From UBA1757 sp045627385 (GTDB lineage: Bacteria > Bacteroidota > Bacteroidia > Bacteroidales > UBA1402): a DNA stretch of 64,000 nt. A program made the position numbers and the translations under genes. Where the stretch lies: NCBI GenBank assembly GCA_045627385.1, contig JAZQNO010000023.1, positions 62,001 to 126,000 on the forward strand, written 5' to 3'. This document shows, in pieces, positions 27,654 to 35,846 of the stretch (positions are counted from its first letter, which is position 1; each line of letters opens with the position of its first letter). A model generated the notes under the pieces. It ran no database searches, had not been told where the DNA came from, and worked only from the letters and a program-made list of their open reading frames with translations.

Positions 27654-28292
27654 ATGAAATCGAAACTCATTCTCATCTGTCTGGCAGCGGTCGTCATCGC
27701 CGGTGTGTGCGTCTGGTCCGTGCAGGCAAAATCCAACAACAGCATTATGACTGAAACACAGAAAAAGGATGCCGTCATCGGCACCATCATGGAACGTCGC
27801 AGCATCCGCGCCTATCAGGCACAGCCCGTGGAACGAGACAAGATGGAAACCATCGTGGAATGCGGTCTGAACGCGCCCAACGCACTGAACCGTCAGCCTT
27901 GGGAAGTGCGTGTGGCCGACAATCAGGAATGGCTCAAAGAACTCAGCGAAAAAGCACAAGGCAAAGAACGTATGCAAGGACAGCGCAACATGTTCCGCAA
28001 TGCCCCGACGGTAGTCTTCATCGCCGCCAAGACCGACGGCTACATGGGCGGCGTATTCGACTGCGCCCTGCTTTGTGAGAATATGGTTCTGGCTGCCCAG
28101 TCAATGGGCATAGGTTCCTGCATTCAAGGCGGCCCCGTTTCTTTCTTCGAGACCGAGGCAGCTGCTCCCTATCTGGAGAAACTTGGATTTTCCGATGGCT
28201 ACAAACTCATTATGACCGTCGGATTCGGCTATGCCGACGAAGCTCCGGACGCCAAACCGCGCGACACATCCAAAGCCCGTTTTGTCGATTGA
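27654..28292 (+). CDS. Nitroreductase-family flavoprotein with an N-terminal signal or anchor sequence
   Basis: 212 residues. Residues 1-30 (MKSKLILICLAAVVIAGVCV, then WSVQA) form a signal peptide or membrane anchor; the domain from residue 33 is a nitroreductase: RRSIRAYQAQPV (FMN phosphate-binding Arg), APNALNRQPWEV, and GGVFDCALLCENMVLAAQSMGIGSC split across the dimer interface. Members reduce nitro groups, quinones or flavins with NAD(P)H. An ATG at residue 32 could give a cytoplasmic form. Co-directional with the ABC exporter, 18 bp apart. An exported flavoenzyme without a twin-arginine motif is unusual. Confidence 0.87.
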   Translation: MKSKLILICLAAVVIAGVCVWSVQAKSNNSIMTETQKKDAVIGTIMERRSIRAYQAQPVERDKMETIVECGLNAPNALNRQPWEVRVADNQEWLKELSEKAQGKERMQGQRNMFRNAPTVVFIAAKTDGYMGGVFDCALLCENMVLAAQSMGIGSCIQGGPVSFFETEAAAPYLEKLGFSDGYKLIMTVGFGYADEAPDAKPRDTSKARFVD

Positions 28293-28337
28293 TTTCAGTC
28301 CGTTTCTGATTATTCCGGACAAAGAGAGAGGTGCGGT

Positions 28338-29048
28338 TTACTGCAGAGTTCCGCCCATCGAGAGCACCATCTGCTGCAATTTTGCCTTGACGGCAATCTT
28401 GTCCATGTCGGCGTAATCTTTCGTCACATCCTGCGAAACGGTCGTACCGTTGACCGAGAAGAGCTTGGCTTCGTCCTTGCTCAGAGATTCGATTTGTTCG
28501 CGATAGAACTGGATGGCCAGCTCTTCGGTGGGGAAAATGTAGTTCATGACGGAACTGTCACATTTGTCTCCCTTGAACTTACAGGTCCAATCGAGGATGA
28601 AACCGATATATTGCCAATTCAGATTGACTTCGTCGCCTTTGTCGGTGTAGACCGGAGTGCCGGCACCCATGGCTCCCATGACCGATCCATAAAGATGGCT
28701 GACACGGGCAGCGGTAGACTGGGCATTGGTCTGAGTCGTTTGTGCGGTCTGGTTGGCCGCATCCAATTGAGCGTTGAGGGTATCCAACTGGGCATTCACC
28801 TCATTGACGGAATTGTCGAGAGAAGTCACCGCCTTGTCGACCTGTTCGTCGACAGCCTTTTCAGCTACGCCAAGGACCTTGTCGACAGCCTTTTCCGTGG
28901 TTCTTTCCACGCTCTTTTCCACACTTTTGGTGACGGCTTTTTCGGCCGATTGAAGAGCCTTGTCTGCAAGTCTGTTCAAGAACTGGGCATCGGCGGGCAT
29001 AGCCATCAGAGCAGCTGCCACAAGTACGATAATGGATTTCGTTTTCAT
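28338..29048 (-). CDS. Secreted coiled-coil protein of unknown function
   Basis: 236 residues. Signal peptide (MKTKSIIVLVAAALMAMPADA), then an amphipathic stretch of Val/Lys/Glu heptads (residues about 25-105, with EKAV and DKAV units) that looks like a long helix or apolipoprotein-like coil, and a globular end holding two Cys (WTCKFKGDKCD). Not a family I recognise. Start set at 29048 because the upstream ATG at 29099 lies upstream of the -7 box. Convergent with the nitroreductase, 45 bp apart. Confidence 0.8.
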   Translation of the reverse strand: MKTKSIIVLVAAALMAMPADAQFLNRLADKALQSAEKAVTKSVEKSVERTTEKAVDKVLGVAEKAVDEQVDKAVTSLDNSVNEVNAQLDTLNAQLDAANQTAQTTQTNAQSTAARVSHLYGSVMGAMGAGTPVYTDKGDEVNLNWQYIGFILDWTCKFKGDKCDSSVMNYIFPTEELAIQFYREQIESLSKDEAKLFSVNGTTVSQDVTKDYADMDKIAVKAKLQQMVLSMGGTLQ

Positions 29049-29070
29049 AATCTTTTGTGTTTGGTGGGTA

Positions 29071-29078
29071 CAAAGGTA
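29071..29078 (-). promoter_or_regulatory. Putative -7 box (TACCTTTG) of the coiled-coil protein gene
   Basis: The minus strand reads TACCTTTG, the same box as the tRNA promoters of this window, 22 bp upstream of the start. No consensus -33 box at 19-21 bp. Confidence 0.5.
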
Positions 29079-29151
29079 TGCTAAATTAATCCATATCACC
29101 TACCGAAACGGACAAAAAGTTGCATATTTGCATGCACAAAAACATGGGACT

Positions 29152-29976
29152 ATGGTCGCTGACAGCAAAGTCATTCTCGTCACAGGCGCTTCTTCCGGCA
29201 TCGGGAAAAGCGCCGCCAGAAGGCTTCTTCAGAAAGGAGCCACCGTTTACTGCGCTGCACGCAGAATCGAGCAGATGGCCGATTTGCAAGCGCTTGGAGC
29301 TCACCTCCTGTATCTTGACGTCACAGACGAGGCTTCCGCCGAAGCCGCCGTCAGACTCATTCTGAACGAACAGGGACGCATCGACGTACTTGTCAACAAT
29401 GCCGGTTACGGCTACTACGGAGCCTTGGAGACAGTGCCTTTGGAAGAAGCGCGCAAACAGGTCGACGTCAATGTGTTCGGTCTGGCCGGCCTTTGCCGGA
29501 ATGTGCTTCCGGCCATGCGCGAAGCCGGCCATGGACGCATTGTCAATGTGGCCTCCATGGCCGGTCATTTCTGCGAACCCCGAGGCAGCTGGTATCATGC
29601 CAGCAAATACGCGGTCGTGGCTTTGAGCGAATGCATGCGGATGGAATTGCAGCCTTTCGGAATCAAAGTCATTCTTATCGAACCGGGAGCCATACGCAGT
29701 TCGTGGTGCGACATAGCTATGGACAATCTTCTGGAAAACAGCCGGGGAACCGTCTACGAGGCCGGCGCGCTCAAACATTCCAGACTGTTCCGCTGGTCAT
29801 ACGCCCGTTTTGCCACCTCGCCCGAGGTGGTCGGCAAAGCCATCTGCCGCGCCTCTCTCAAACGCCGTCCGCGCATACGCTATCGCCAAGGTCTGGGCTC
29901 GGCCTTCTTCCCCATCCTGAGCAAAATCCTTCCGACCCGATGGTTCGACGCACTTCTCCGCGCGCTCTTCGGCTGA
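29152..29976 (+). CDS. Short-chain dehydrogenase/reductase
   Basis: 274 residues. Classical SDR fold: TGASSGIG cofactor loop at residues 10-17, NNAGYG, catalytic Ser in VNVASMAG and YHASK. The RR after the second strand (YCAARRIEQM) suggests NADPH. Substrate unknown. Start at MVADSKVILVTG; a longer reading frame upstream overlaps the divergent promoter and gene and is not used. Confidence 0.92.
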   Translation: MVADSKVILVTGASSGIGKSAARRLLQKGATVYCAARRIEQMADLQALGAHLLYLDVTDEASAEAAVRLILNEQGRIDVLVNNAGYGYYGALETVPLEEARKQVDVNVFGLAGLCRNVLPAMREAGHGRIVNVASMAGHFCEPRGSWYHASKYAVVALSECMRMELQPFGIKVILIEPGAIRSSWCDIAMDNLLENSRGTVYEAGALKHSRLFRWSYARFATSPEVVGKAICRASLKRRPRIRYRQGLGSAFFPILSKILPTRWFDALLRALFG

Positions 29977-29991
29977 ACGGCAGCCATAAAA

Positions 29992-30017
29992 AAGGGGTGA
30001 CTGAAAAGCCACCCCTT
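29992..30017 (-). terminator. Rho-independent terminator of the collagen-like lipoprotein gene
   Basis: On the minus strand AAGGGGTG and CACCCCTT form an 8-bp stem with a 10-base loop, followed by TTTTATGG. It lies 21 bp after the stop of the gene at 30039 and may also stop the convergent dehydrogenase transcript. Confidence 0.8.
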
Positions 30018-30038
30018 CCGTATCGGAGAAAACGGACA

Positions 30039-30539
30039 TCAATACATAATCAGACAACGGAACTGCATCGCTTCGGGAATGAAGGTCTCATTCAGTTCAT
30101 AATCGAAATCACTGACCGTGTAGTAGATGGTGATTCCGCCAATCGTAATGTCATAGTCGACAACTTCCGTGTAAAAATACCATTGGGCGCCTTTCTGATA
30201 TTCCTTCATGCGGGTGAAGGGCATTTCCTGCTGCATGGCATTTGGCTTGTCATAGTCAAACACACGATACATTTTGATGAGGCCGAAGTCAAATACATCC
30301 TCCGTAATCTCAGGCATAGCGACAGTCGCATAGAAATAGTTGTTGTTCGGAGCATTGGTATACTTCCATGATTCCTGAGGTACCTCGATGATAATCGGAT
30401 CCCAGATGCGTGATCCGTCTAGGCCGTCTAGGCCGTCTCTTCCGGCAGGACCGGCAGGACCGACAGGACCTGTACACGAAGACAGCAGTCCCAAAACCAG
30501 AACTGACATCAGTAGGGTTGAAAAAAAGCGCATAGACAT
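30039..30539 (-). CDS. Lipoprotein with a short collagen-like repeat
   Basis: 166 residues. Signal peptide with lipobox LLSSC; the mature N-terminus is six Gly-X-Y triplets (GPVGPAGPAGRDGLDGLDG), then a beta-rich domain of about 120 residues rich in Tyr and Phe that I do not recognise. Collagen-like stems of this kind after the lipid anchor are found in other Bacteroidota lipoproteins and may act as stalks. A second in-frame ATG lies two codons in. It follows the Ser/Thr/Arg-rich lipoprotein after 12 bp, probably in one transcript. Confidence 0.82.
   Translation of the reverse strand: MSMRFFSTLLMSVLVLGLLSSCTGPVGPAGPAGRDGLDGLDGSRIWDPIIIEVPQESWKYTNAPNNNYFYATVAMPEITEDVFDFGLIKMYRVFDYDKPNAMQQEMPFTRMKEYQKGAQWYFYTEVVDYDITIGGITIYYTVSDFDYELNETFIPEAMQFRCLIMY
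30414..30470 (-). repeat. Tandem 9-bp units encoding Gly-X-Y triplets
   Basis: Two 9-bp periods meet here: three copies of CCGTCTAGG-like units (Gly-Leu-Asp) and three of GGACCGGCA-like units (Gly-Pro-Ala) on the plus strand. In-frame changes in copy number would lengthen or shorten the collagen-like stem. Confidence 0.8.
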
Positions 30540-30551
30540 ATGGAGTTTAAA

Positions 30552-32045
30552 TTATCTGCGGGTGGAACTGCTGGTACTGGCCGAACGGCTGCTGCTCGAA
30601 GAACTGCTCGAACTGCGGGTACTGCTCGATGTGCTGGAAGAACGTGTATCTGACGAACTCGAAGAGGACGTGCTGGCCGAGCGGACGCTGCTGGATGTGC
30701 GCGAACCGGAAGCCTTCGTGCCCGACTCGTTGACCGTGCTGATGCGGGTGTTGGAAGAACCGCTGTTGCTGACACGGCTGCGGACGGTCGTCTCCGAAGA
30801 AGAACTGCGGGTGCTCGAAGAACTGCTCGAGTTGCGGGTGCTGCTCGAAGAACTGCTCGTAGCTTCAGCGCTGCGGGTGCTCGTGCTGCCCGAACCGGTC
30901 GTGGTGCCCGTGCTGCGGGTGCTGGTGCCGGTCGAAGAAGCCGTAGCAGTGGAAGTGCTGCGCGTACTTGTAGCGGCATCGCTGCTGCGCGTGCTCGTGC
31001 TGCTGCTCGTGCCGGCGCTGCGGGTCGAGGTCGAAGAAGTCGATGTGCTGGCCGTAGTGCCACGGGTGGAACTGCTCGAACTGGTCGTGCCGGCGCTGCG
31101 CGTGCTGGCCGCTGTGGTGGAACGGGTGCTCGTAGAAGCGGAGGCGCTGCGGGTCGAAGAGGTCACCGTAGTGGTGGTTCTGTCCAGATTGGAGCGGATG
31201 TCGCGGGCATTGAAGGTTTCAGCCGTTCTGCCGGAATTGCGGGCGATGTCGGCCGTACGCACCGTAAAGGAACGCTCCGGATGCTGCTGACCGTAGTCGT
31301 TGCGGTTGTTCGGACTGGTCAGACGGGCATACTCCGGGTAGTGGCACTTGGTCGGATAGCTGACCGTGTGACAGTACTGGTGATGGCTCATGAACGTGTT
31401 CACATACGCGTGATAGTGGTTCAGATGAATCGGCACCGGACGCTTGTAGTACGAAGGATAATGGTTCCAGTACCAGGGCGAGTTCCAAGGTCTGTAGGAC
31501 GGCCTCAACAGATGCGCGTAAATCGGAGGAGTCGCGACGAAAATCGGCTGTACGATGTAGCTGTTGCCGTAGATGTAGGGCGAACCTATGATCTCCACAT
31601 GGCAGGAAGCGTAGACAGTGGAAACCTCAGCCACTACAGTGGCCACATCCTGATAGATGTTGGCTCCCAGGACTGCCTGGATGAGGAACACATGAGCGTG
31701 GTTCTCGACCACTTCGAGGACTCTGAGATAATCCACATATCCGTCGCCGTTGAGGTCGAGGTTGGACAGCATGTAGGAACTGTTGTTCAACAGGCTTTCA
31801 AACTCCTGCACGGTGGACGACTGGGCGAAAGCCGCGCCCACAGCCTGCAGGTCGAGATACAGCGAAATGTCCTCGCTGGCGGCATACACGCCCGAAGTGG
31901 TCGTGACGGTCTTCGTTCTGGGCACCGTGATGGTGGTGCTGTACGAACCCGAGTAGACGGCAGGCGAAACGGTGACGATACGGGTCACGCCGCACGAGGT
32001 AAGGAACAGTGGCAAAAAAGCCAGAATAAACAGTCTGCGTTTCAT
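30552..32045 (-). CDS. Lipoprotein with an EF-hand-like motif and a long Ser/Thr/Arg-rich tail
   Basis: 497 residues. Lipobox LTSC near residue 18. Residues about 50-290 form a folded part with a calcium-binding-like loop (LDLNGDGYVDYL) and a segment rich in Tyr, His and Pro (RPWNSPWYWNHYPSYY). From about residue 290 to the end the sequence is almost only Ser, Thr, Arg, Ala and Gly, with recurring TRS, STR and SSS blocks, and it ends TSSSTRR. It is disordered and positively charged and could bind glycans, DNA or the peptidoglycan, or carry O-glycans. I do not recognise the family. Start set at MKRRLFIL; the upstream ATG adds eight unlikely residues. Confidence 0.82.
   Translation of the reverse strand: MKRRLFILAFLPLFLTSCGVTRIVTVSPAVYSGSYSTTITVPRTKTVTTTSGVYAASEDISLYLDLQAVGAAFAQSSTVQEFESLLNNSSYMLSNLDLNGDGYVDYLRVLEVVENHAHVFLIQAVLGANIYQDVATVVAEVSTVYASCHVEIIGSPYIYGNSYIVQPIFVATPPIYAHLLRPSYRPWNSPWYWNHYPSYYKRPVPIHLNHYHAYVNTFMSHHQYCHTVSYPTKCHYPEYARLTSPNNRNDYGQQHPERSFTVRTADIARNSGRTAETFNARDIRSNLDRTTTTVTSSTRSASASTSTRSTTAASTRSAGTTSSSSSTRGTTASTSTSSTSTRSAGTSSSTSTRSSDAATSTRSTSTATASSTGTSTRSTGTTTGSGSTSTRSAEATSSSSSSTRNSSSSSSTRSSSSETTVRSRVSNSGSSNTRISTVNESGTKASGSRTSSSVRSASTSSSSSSDTRSSSTSSSTRSSSSSSSSSRSASTSSSTRR
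30555..31180 (-). repeat. Low-complexity repeats encoding the Ser/Thr/Arg tail
   Basis: About 600 bp of degenerate short units, on the plus strand built from CTGCTCGAA, CTGCGGGTG and CTCGTGCTG words. All stay in frame with the lipoprotein gene. The opposite strand gives an apparent Leu/Glu/Val-rich reading frame as a by-product. Confidence 0.85.
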
Positions 32046-32200
32046 AACAGTTGGTTTTATATGGTGCAAATATCATCAGAAAACGACAAAAGTCCAAGCC
32101 TCCGTCATTAAGAATTGCAAAAACGATTCTTTTCTTTTGTTAAAACGGCCTATGATATAGCCCGACAAATGACTATCTTCGCAGTGCAAAATTCAAGGAA

Positions 32201-32923
32201 ATGCAGACCGACCGCATAGGCAGAATGTTCGATTCGATAGCTCCCAGCTACGATTCGCTGAACCACCTGTTTTCATTGGGCATCGACCGCTGCTGGCGCC
32301 GCAGGTCGCTCAAGGAAATCGAAGGCGGCAAAGTGCTCGACATCGCCTGCGGCACCGGCGATTTCGCCATCGACGAAGCCACCCGTCTGCCACAGATAGA
32401 AGTGACCGGAGTGGACATTTCGGAAGGAATGCTCACCATCATGCGCAGAAAAACCGCTGCCAAAGGCTTGGACGACCGCATCCGTTGCGAAGTCGGCAAC
32501 TGCTTGAATTTAAGATTCGAAGATGCAAGTTTCGACACGGTCAGCATTGGATTCGGCATCCGCAATTTCGCCCGGCGCGAAGATTGCCTCAAAGAGATTC
32601 TGCGGGTGCTGAAACCTGGCGGGAAACTCGTCATTCTGGAGTTGTCCGTTCCCGAGAACGCCCTTCTCAAATGGATCTACTGCCTCTATTTCCGTCATGT
32701 CATGCCCTTCATCGGAGGTCTTGTGTCGGGCGACAAAGCCGCTTACCGCTATCTGCCGGCATCGGTATTGGCGTTTCCGGGAAGGAAAGAATGGATGAAA
32801 ACAATGGGTGACGCCGGCTATTGCGACATCACCCACCAATCGTTCAGCGCCGGATTGTGCCGGCTCTACACTGGCAGAAAACCCCGGCAGACAAACGGTC
32901 CGACCACAGGTCAGAACAGGTAG
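32201..32923 (+). CDS. ubiE: Demethylmenaquinone methyltransferase
   Basis: 240 residues. SAM-dependent C-methyltransferase of the UbiE/MenG family, last step of menaquinone synthesis. Motif I is LDIACGTGDFA, followed by VTGVDISEGML; FDSIAPSYDSLNHLFSLGID at the start and SIGFGIRNF are family signatures. A purine-rich AAGGAA lies directly before the ATG. The C-terminal 13 bp overlap the 3' end of the convergent outer-membrane gene. Menaquinone fits the anaerobic respiration usual in the order. Confidence 0.93.
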   Translation: MQTDRIGRMFDSIAPSYDSLNHLFSLGIDRCWRRRSLKEIEGGKVLDIACGTGDFAIDEATRLPQIEVTGVDISEGMLTIMRRKTAAKGLDDRIRCEVGNCLNLRFEDASFDTVSIGFGIRNFARREDCLKEILRVLKPGGKLVILELSVPENALLKWIYCLYFRHVMPFIGGLVSGDKAAYRYLPASVLAFPGRKEWMKTMGDAGYCDITHQSFSAGLCRLYTGRKPRQTNGPTTGQNR

Positions 32924-34236
32924 TTTAGGCAGATATATACGCCCAGGCCGCTGTTGTCCTGCTCGTTGAGGGCTTTACCCAAATCGCAGGAAATGATGAA
33001 ATTCTCATTCATCGCAATCTTCAGCCCGCAGCCGGCCGACAAGTGCAGACCGTCGGGGTCTTCCGAAAAGAAAGCGTTCTTTGTGAGCGGATCCATCAGC
33101 GTCAGGTCCATATCGCAGGGGTCGAGAATGTAGCCGGCATCCAGGAAAGGATTCAGACCGATGTAGAAATTCTGGTTGAATGCCGTGAACTTCAGCACCT
33201 TCCAACGAAGTTCCAAATTGGCCAGCGCGAAAGCATCGCCTACGACACGGTTCTGCAGAATACCCCTTAAAGTATAGTTGCCACCCAAGCCCGTGGTGAC
33301 CGAGCGTTTCATAAAGGAGGAAATCAACTGCGGACGACGGTAGAACGGAATCTTGTTGTCGCCGATGATACCTTGCACGCCCACACGGTAGGCGAAATTG
33401 AGCGAAGGAGCCAGACCGATGTACTGGCGGTGCATAATCGAATAGGCCAGATAGGAACTCTCGCTGATGCCGGGGACAGCCCACTCCAACAGAGCCTCGG
33501 AATAGATACCGCTGCTGGGGTTGTTCTTGGCGTTACGCGTATCAAACATAACACCGGCCTTCAGCAGGCCCAGATTGCCTCCATCGGCTTCCTCGTCGTC
33601 AATCAAGCCCCAAGTTTGGTACAAATCGTACAGGCTGGGCACTTCGGGCAGTTTGTCGGCTGCATCCTTGCCCTTGTTGAGCTTGTCGAAATTGAGATCG
33701 TCCACCGTGTAGTGGTAATAACCGGCGCCGGCCGTCCAGAACAGGTTTTCCACTTCCAAGTCGCCACGCAGGTCGGCCTGCAGATAAAGCTTGTCCTGTT
33801 TCATCTTGTAAAAACCGCGGTTGGCAGTAAGACCCGTACCCTTGGCGATTTCGGCGTCATAGACCGACTGATAGCCGTTGAAACCGTAGAAATCCATCAT
33901 GTCGTTGGCCATGTAGCCGGCGTCGATGAAGGTCGAAACGCCTTCAATCAGCCGGTCCGAATCGTAGTACATGCGGAGCACGCTGGTGCCCTTGGTGTAT
34001 TTGGACGCTTCCAGATAAAGGGAATGGTCATAAGCAGGATAATGGCTTCCGTTGCCGTAATCGAAGAAATTGAGAATGACGCCATACTGGAAACCTAGGT
34101 CGGAACTGAAGGAAACAGCTGGGAGAGCTCCCATATTGAATCCCGTCTTAACGATGTCTTCGGCCTTCATCTGAGGAGCCGACAGGGCCGTCGCCACCAC
34201 AAGCAGCACGGCCGGAAATTGATTTTTAAATTTCAT
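32911..34236 (-). CDS. BamA/TamA-type beta-barrel outer-membrane protein without POTRA domains
   Basis: 441 residues. Signal peptide (MKFKNQFPAVLLVVATALSA), then alternating strands typical of a 16-strand barrel, ending in a C-terminal Phe (GLGVYICLNYLF) as needed for insertion by the BAM complex. Resembles the 'surface antigen' barrel of BamA/TamA, with GLGGNYTLRG in the place of the conserved barrel-lid motif, but there is no POTRA repeat before it. Function unknown. It is the last gene of the six-gene unit, 23 bp after the CE15 esterase. Confidence 0.8.
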   Translation of the reverse strand: MKFKNQFPAVLLVVATALSAPQMKAEDIVKTGFNMGALPAVSFSSDLGFQYGVILNFFDYGNGSHYPAYDHSLYLEASKYTKGTSVLRMYYDSDRLIEGVSTFIDAGYMANDMMDFYGFNGYQSVYDAEIAKGTGLTANRGFYKMKQDKLYLQADLRGDLEVENLFWTAGAGYYHYTVDDLNFDKLNKGKDAADKLPEVPSLYDLYQTWGLIDDEEADGGNLGLLKAGVMFDTRNAKNNPSSGIYSEALLEWAVPGISESSYLAYSIMHRQYIGLAPSLNFAYRVGVQGIIGDNKIPFYRRPQLISSFMKRSVTTGLGGNYTLRGILQNRVVGDAFALANLELRWKVLKFTAFNQNFYIGLNPFLDAGYILDPCDMDLTLMDPLTKNAFFSEDPDGLHLSAGCGLKIAMNENFIISCDLGKALNEQDNSGLGVYICLNYLF

Positions 34237-34259
34237 CTCTATGTGAATTTGAGTTCATT

Positions 34260-35822
34260 CTAAGGTAAAAAACGGTCTGCGAATGTAGCAAAAGCAGGCC
34301 AATCTGGCAAATCCGTGTGTCCACCCGTGTGCAGACGGTAGGCGATCCGGCCCGCATCGTATGTCTTATCGGCCACCGGAATGCGGTCCGACATCACCAG
34401 ACCGGGATAGCCGTAGAGCTGGTACACCGGCGAAGCGTCGCGACAGGTGCAGTACATTCCGAAAGGATTGGCCCAACTGTCGGTGGTGCCGGCATTGATG
34501 AACACGGGGCGCGGTGCGGCTAGCGACAGCAGCAGATGGGCGTCGGTGCGCAGCAGTTCACGCTTGCGCAATCCCGAGCGGTCGCCGCCCAGCGGACCGA
34601 CCCATTTGAAAATGTTGCCAGCTGCCCAGAAATAGGAACCCTCCGTGGCTATCACTTCCAGGTTTTCACCCCAGTTGGTACGCATCGGAGCCGCACCCAG
34701 CACGCCGGAACAGCTCACGTAGGCAGTCGCCAGACGGGGCTCGTAGACCATGGCCAGCAAGGCCGTCTTTCCAAAACGCGAATGACCGGTCACCCCCACT
34801 GCCTCCGCATTCACAAATGACTTGTCTTCCATCCAGTCAATCAATCGGCTGACGCCCCATGACCAGGCCCCTATGGCGCCCCAATCTTCGGGTTTGCGCC
34901 AGTTACCCTTATTGCAAAGACCAATCAGATAATCAGTCACAAACCCTCCATTATCGGGCTGAAGCGCCTGACTGTCGTAGAGCAGATAGCCCCATCCTCG
35001 CTGGAAGCACTCCGCAATAGCCACCTTTGAAGGCTTTCGGTCCACGCTTTGACCGAACTGGATGATAACCGGACAACCCCTTTTGTGGCGATGAACCGCC
35101 TTGGCCGAGGCAGGGCTGGCGTCAACAGGCAGATAAAGCACAGCCTTTATAAGCGGCTGATGACGGATAGCACTGTAATAAGATGTGTCCACTTCGCCCA
35201 GCAGCCAGTGACACACATAGGAATACTCTTCTTCCTTTCCCTCCTGGGTAAGAAGCGTCATCGTCTCGACCGGGCCTTCTGTATGTGTCCATCTGACCGT
35301 GAGGCTCTTGGCGACTTCAGGCACATACCCCCAAATGTCTTCCTGACAGTGTTCCCAAATCTGGGGAGCACGTCGACGTTCCCAATCCCTAAGATTCTTC
35401 ACCCGGCGGCCGTTGTCAAAAACCAGCGGATCGAGTGTGGAATAATTGCCGACTCGGTTGATATCCTCAGTAAAATTGGTCCATTCGCCCCATAGCGAAC
35501 GCTTGACCATATAGCCGGCAGGAGAGTTGGGCGAATATGCCTCTTCGTCGGTCCAATATTTTCCGGATTCATGCGTACAGCGGACATGCTCGGGACGCAT
35601 CGGATCTTCTGCATGCAGGGGCAGGTCGGGCAGAGTGACACCCAACTGAGCCCACATCTGGTGCATATCCATGAACTTGTCCACATTTTCCGGAGGAAAT
35701 GCAGGAAAATCGGTCACCAGAGGTGCATAACAAGGTTTTTCCGCCGATGTACAGGCCACCAGCGAAAGCAGCGTCGCCACAAGGGCGAACTTTCCGTAGC
35801 GAAGATATTTGCATTTCATCAT
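34260..35822 (-). CDS. CE15-family carbohydrate esterase (glucuronoyl esterase-like) lipoprotein
   Basis: 520 residues. Signal peptide with lipobox LVAC. Alpha/beta hydrolase of family CE15: nucleophile S348 in GHSRFGK, histidine in HTGGHTDLPDW near the C-terminus, and an acid in the TTDSWANP loop, as in bacterial members. The canonical Glu position of fungal enzymes (23 residues after the Ser) is Cys here. CE15 enzymes cut ester links between glucuronic acid of xylan and lignin or alcohols. There is no xylanase nearby. It is preceded by rnhB (24 bp) and followed by the barrel protein (23 bp). Confidence 0.85.
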   Translation of the reverse strand: MMKCKYLRYGKFALVATLLSLVACTSAEKPCYAPLVTDFPAFPPENVDKFMDMHQMWAQLGVTLPDLPLHAEDPMRPEHVRCTHESGKYWTDEEAYSPNSPAGYMVKRSLWGEWTNFTEDINRVGNYSTLDPLVFDNGRRVKNLRDWERRRAPQIWEHCQEDIWGYVPEVAKSLTVRWTHTEGPVETMTLLTQEGKEEEYSYVCHWLLGEVDTSYYSAIRHQPLIKAVLYLPVDASPASAKAVHRHKRGCPVIIQFGQSVDRKPSKVAIAECFQRGWGYLLYDSQALQPDNGGFVTDYLIGLCNKGNWRKPEDWGAIGAWSWGVSRLIDWMEDKSFVNAEAVGVTGHSRFGKTALLAMVYEPRLATAYVSCSGVLGAAPMRTNWGENLEVIATEGSYFWAAGNIFKWVGPLGGDRSGLRKRELLRTDAHLLLSLAAPRPVFINAGTTDSWANPFGMYCTCRDASPVYQLYGYPGLVMSDRIPVADKTYDAGRIAYRLHTGGHTDLPDWPAFATFADRFLP

Positions 35823-35846
35823 TCTGACTGGTTTTGAAGGATTGAC

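Noticed and set aside
26304..27977. A 557-codon minus-strand frame opposite the ABC exporter
   Set aside because: Mirror frame of a clear ABC ATPase gene.
30388..31290. A Leu/Glu/Val-rich plus-strand frame resembling a leucine zipper protein
   Set aside because: Product of the repeat DNA read backwards; the minus frame has a lipoprotein signal and a folded domain continuous with the repeats.
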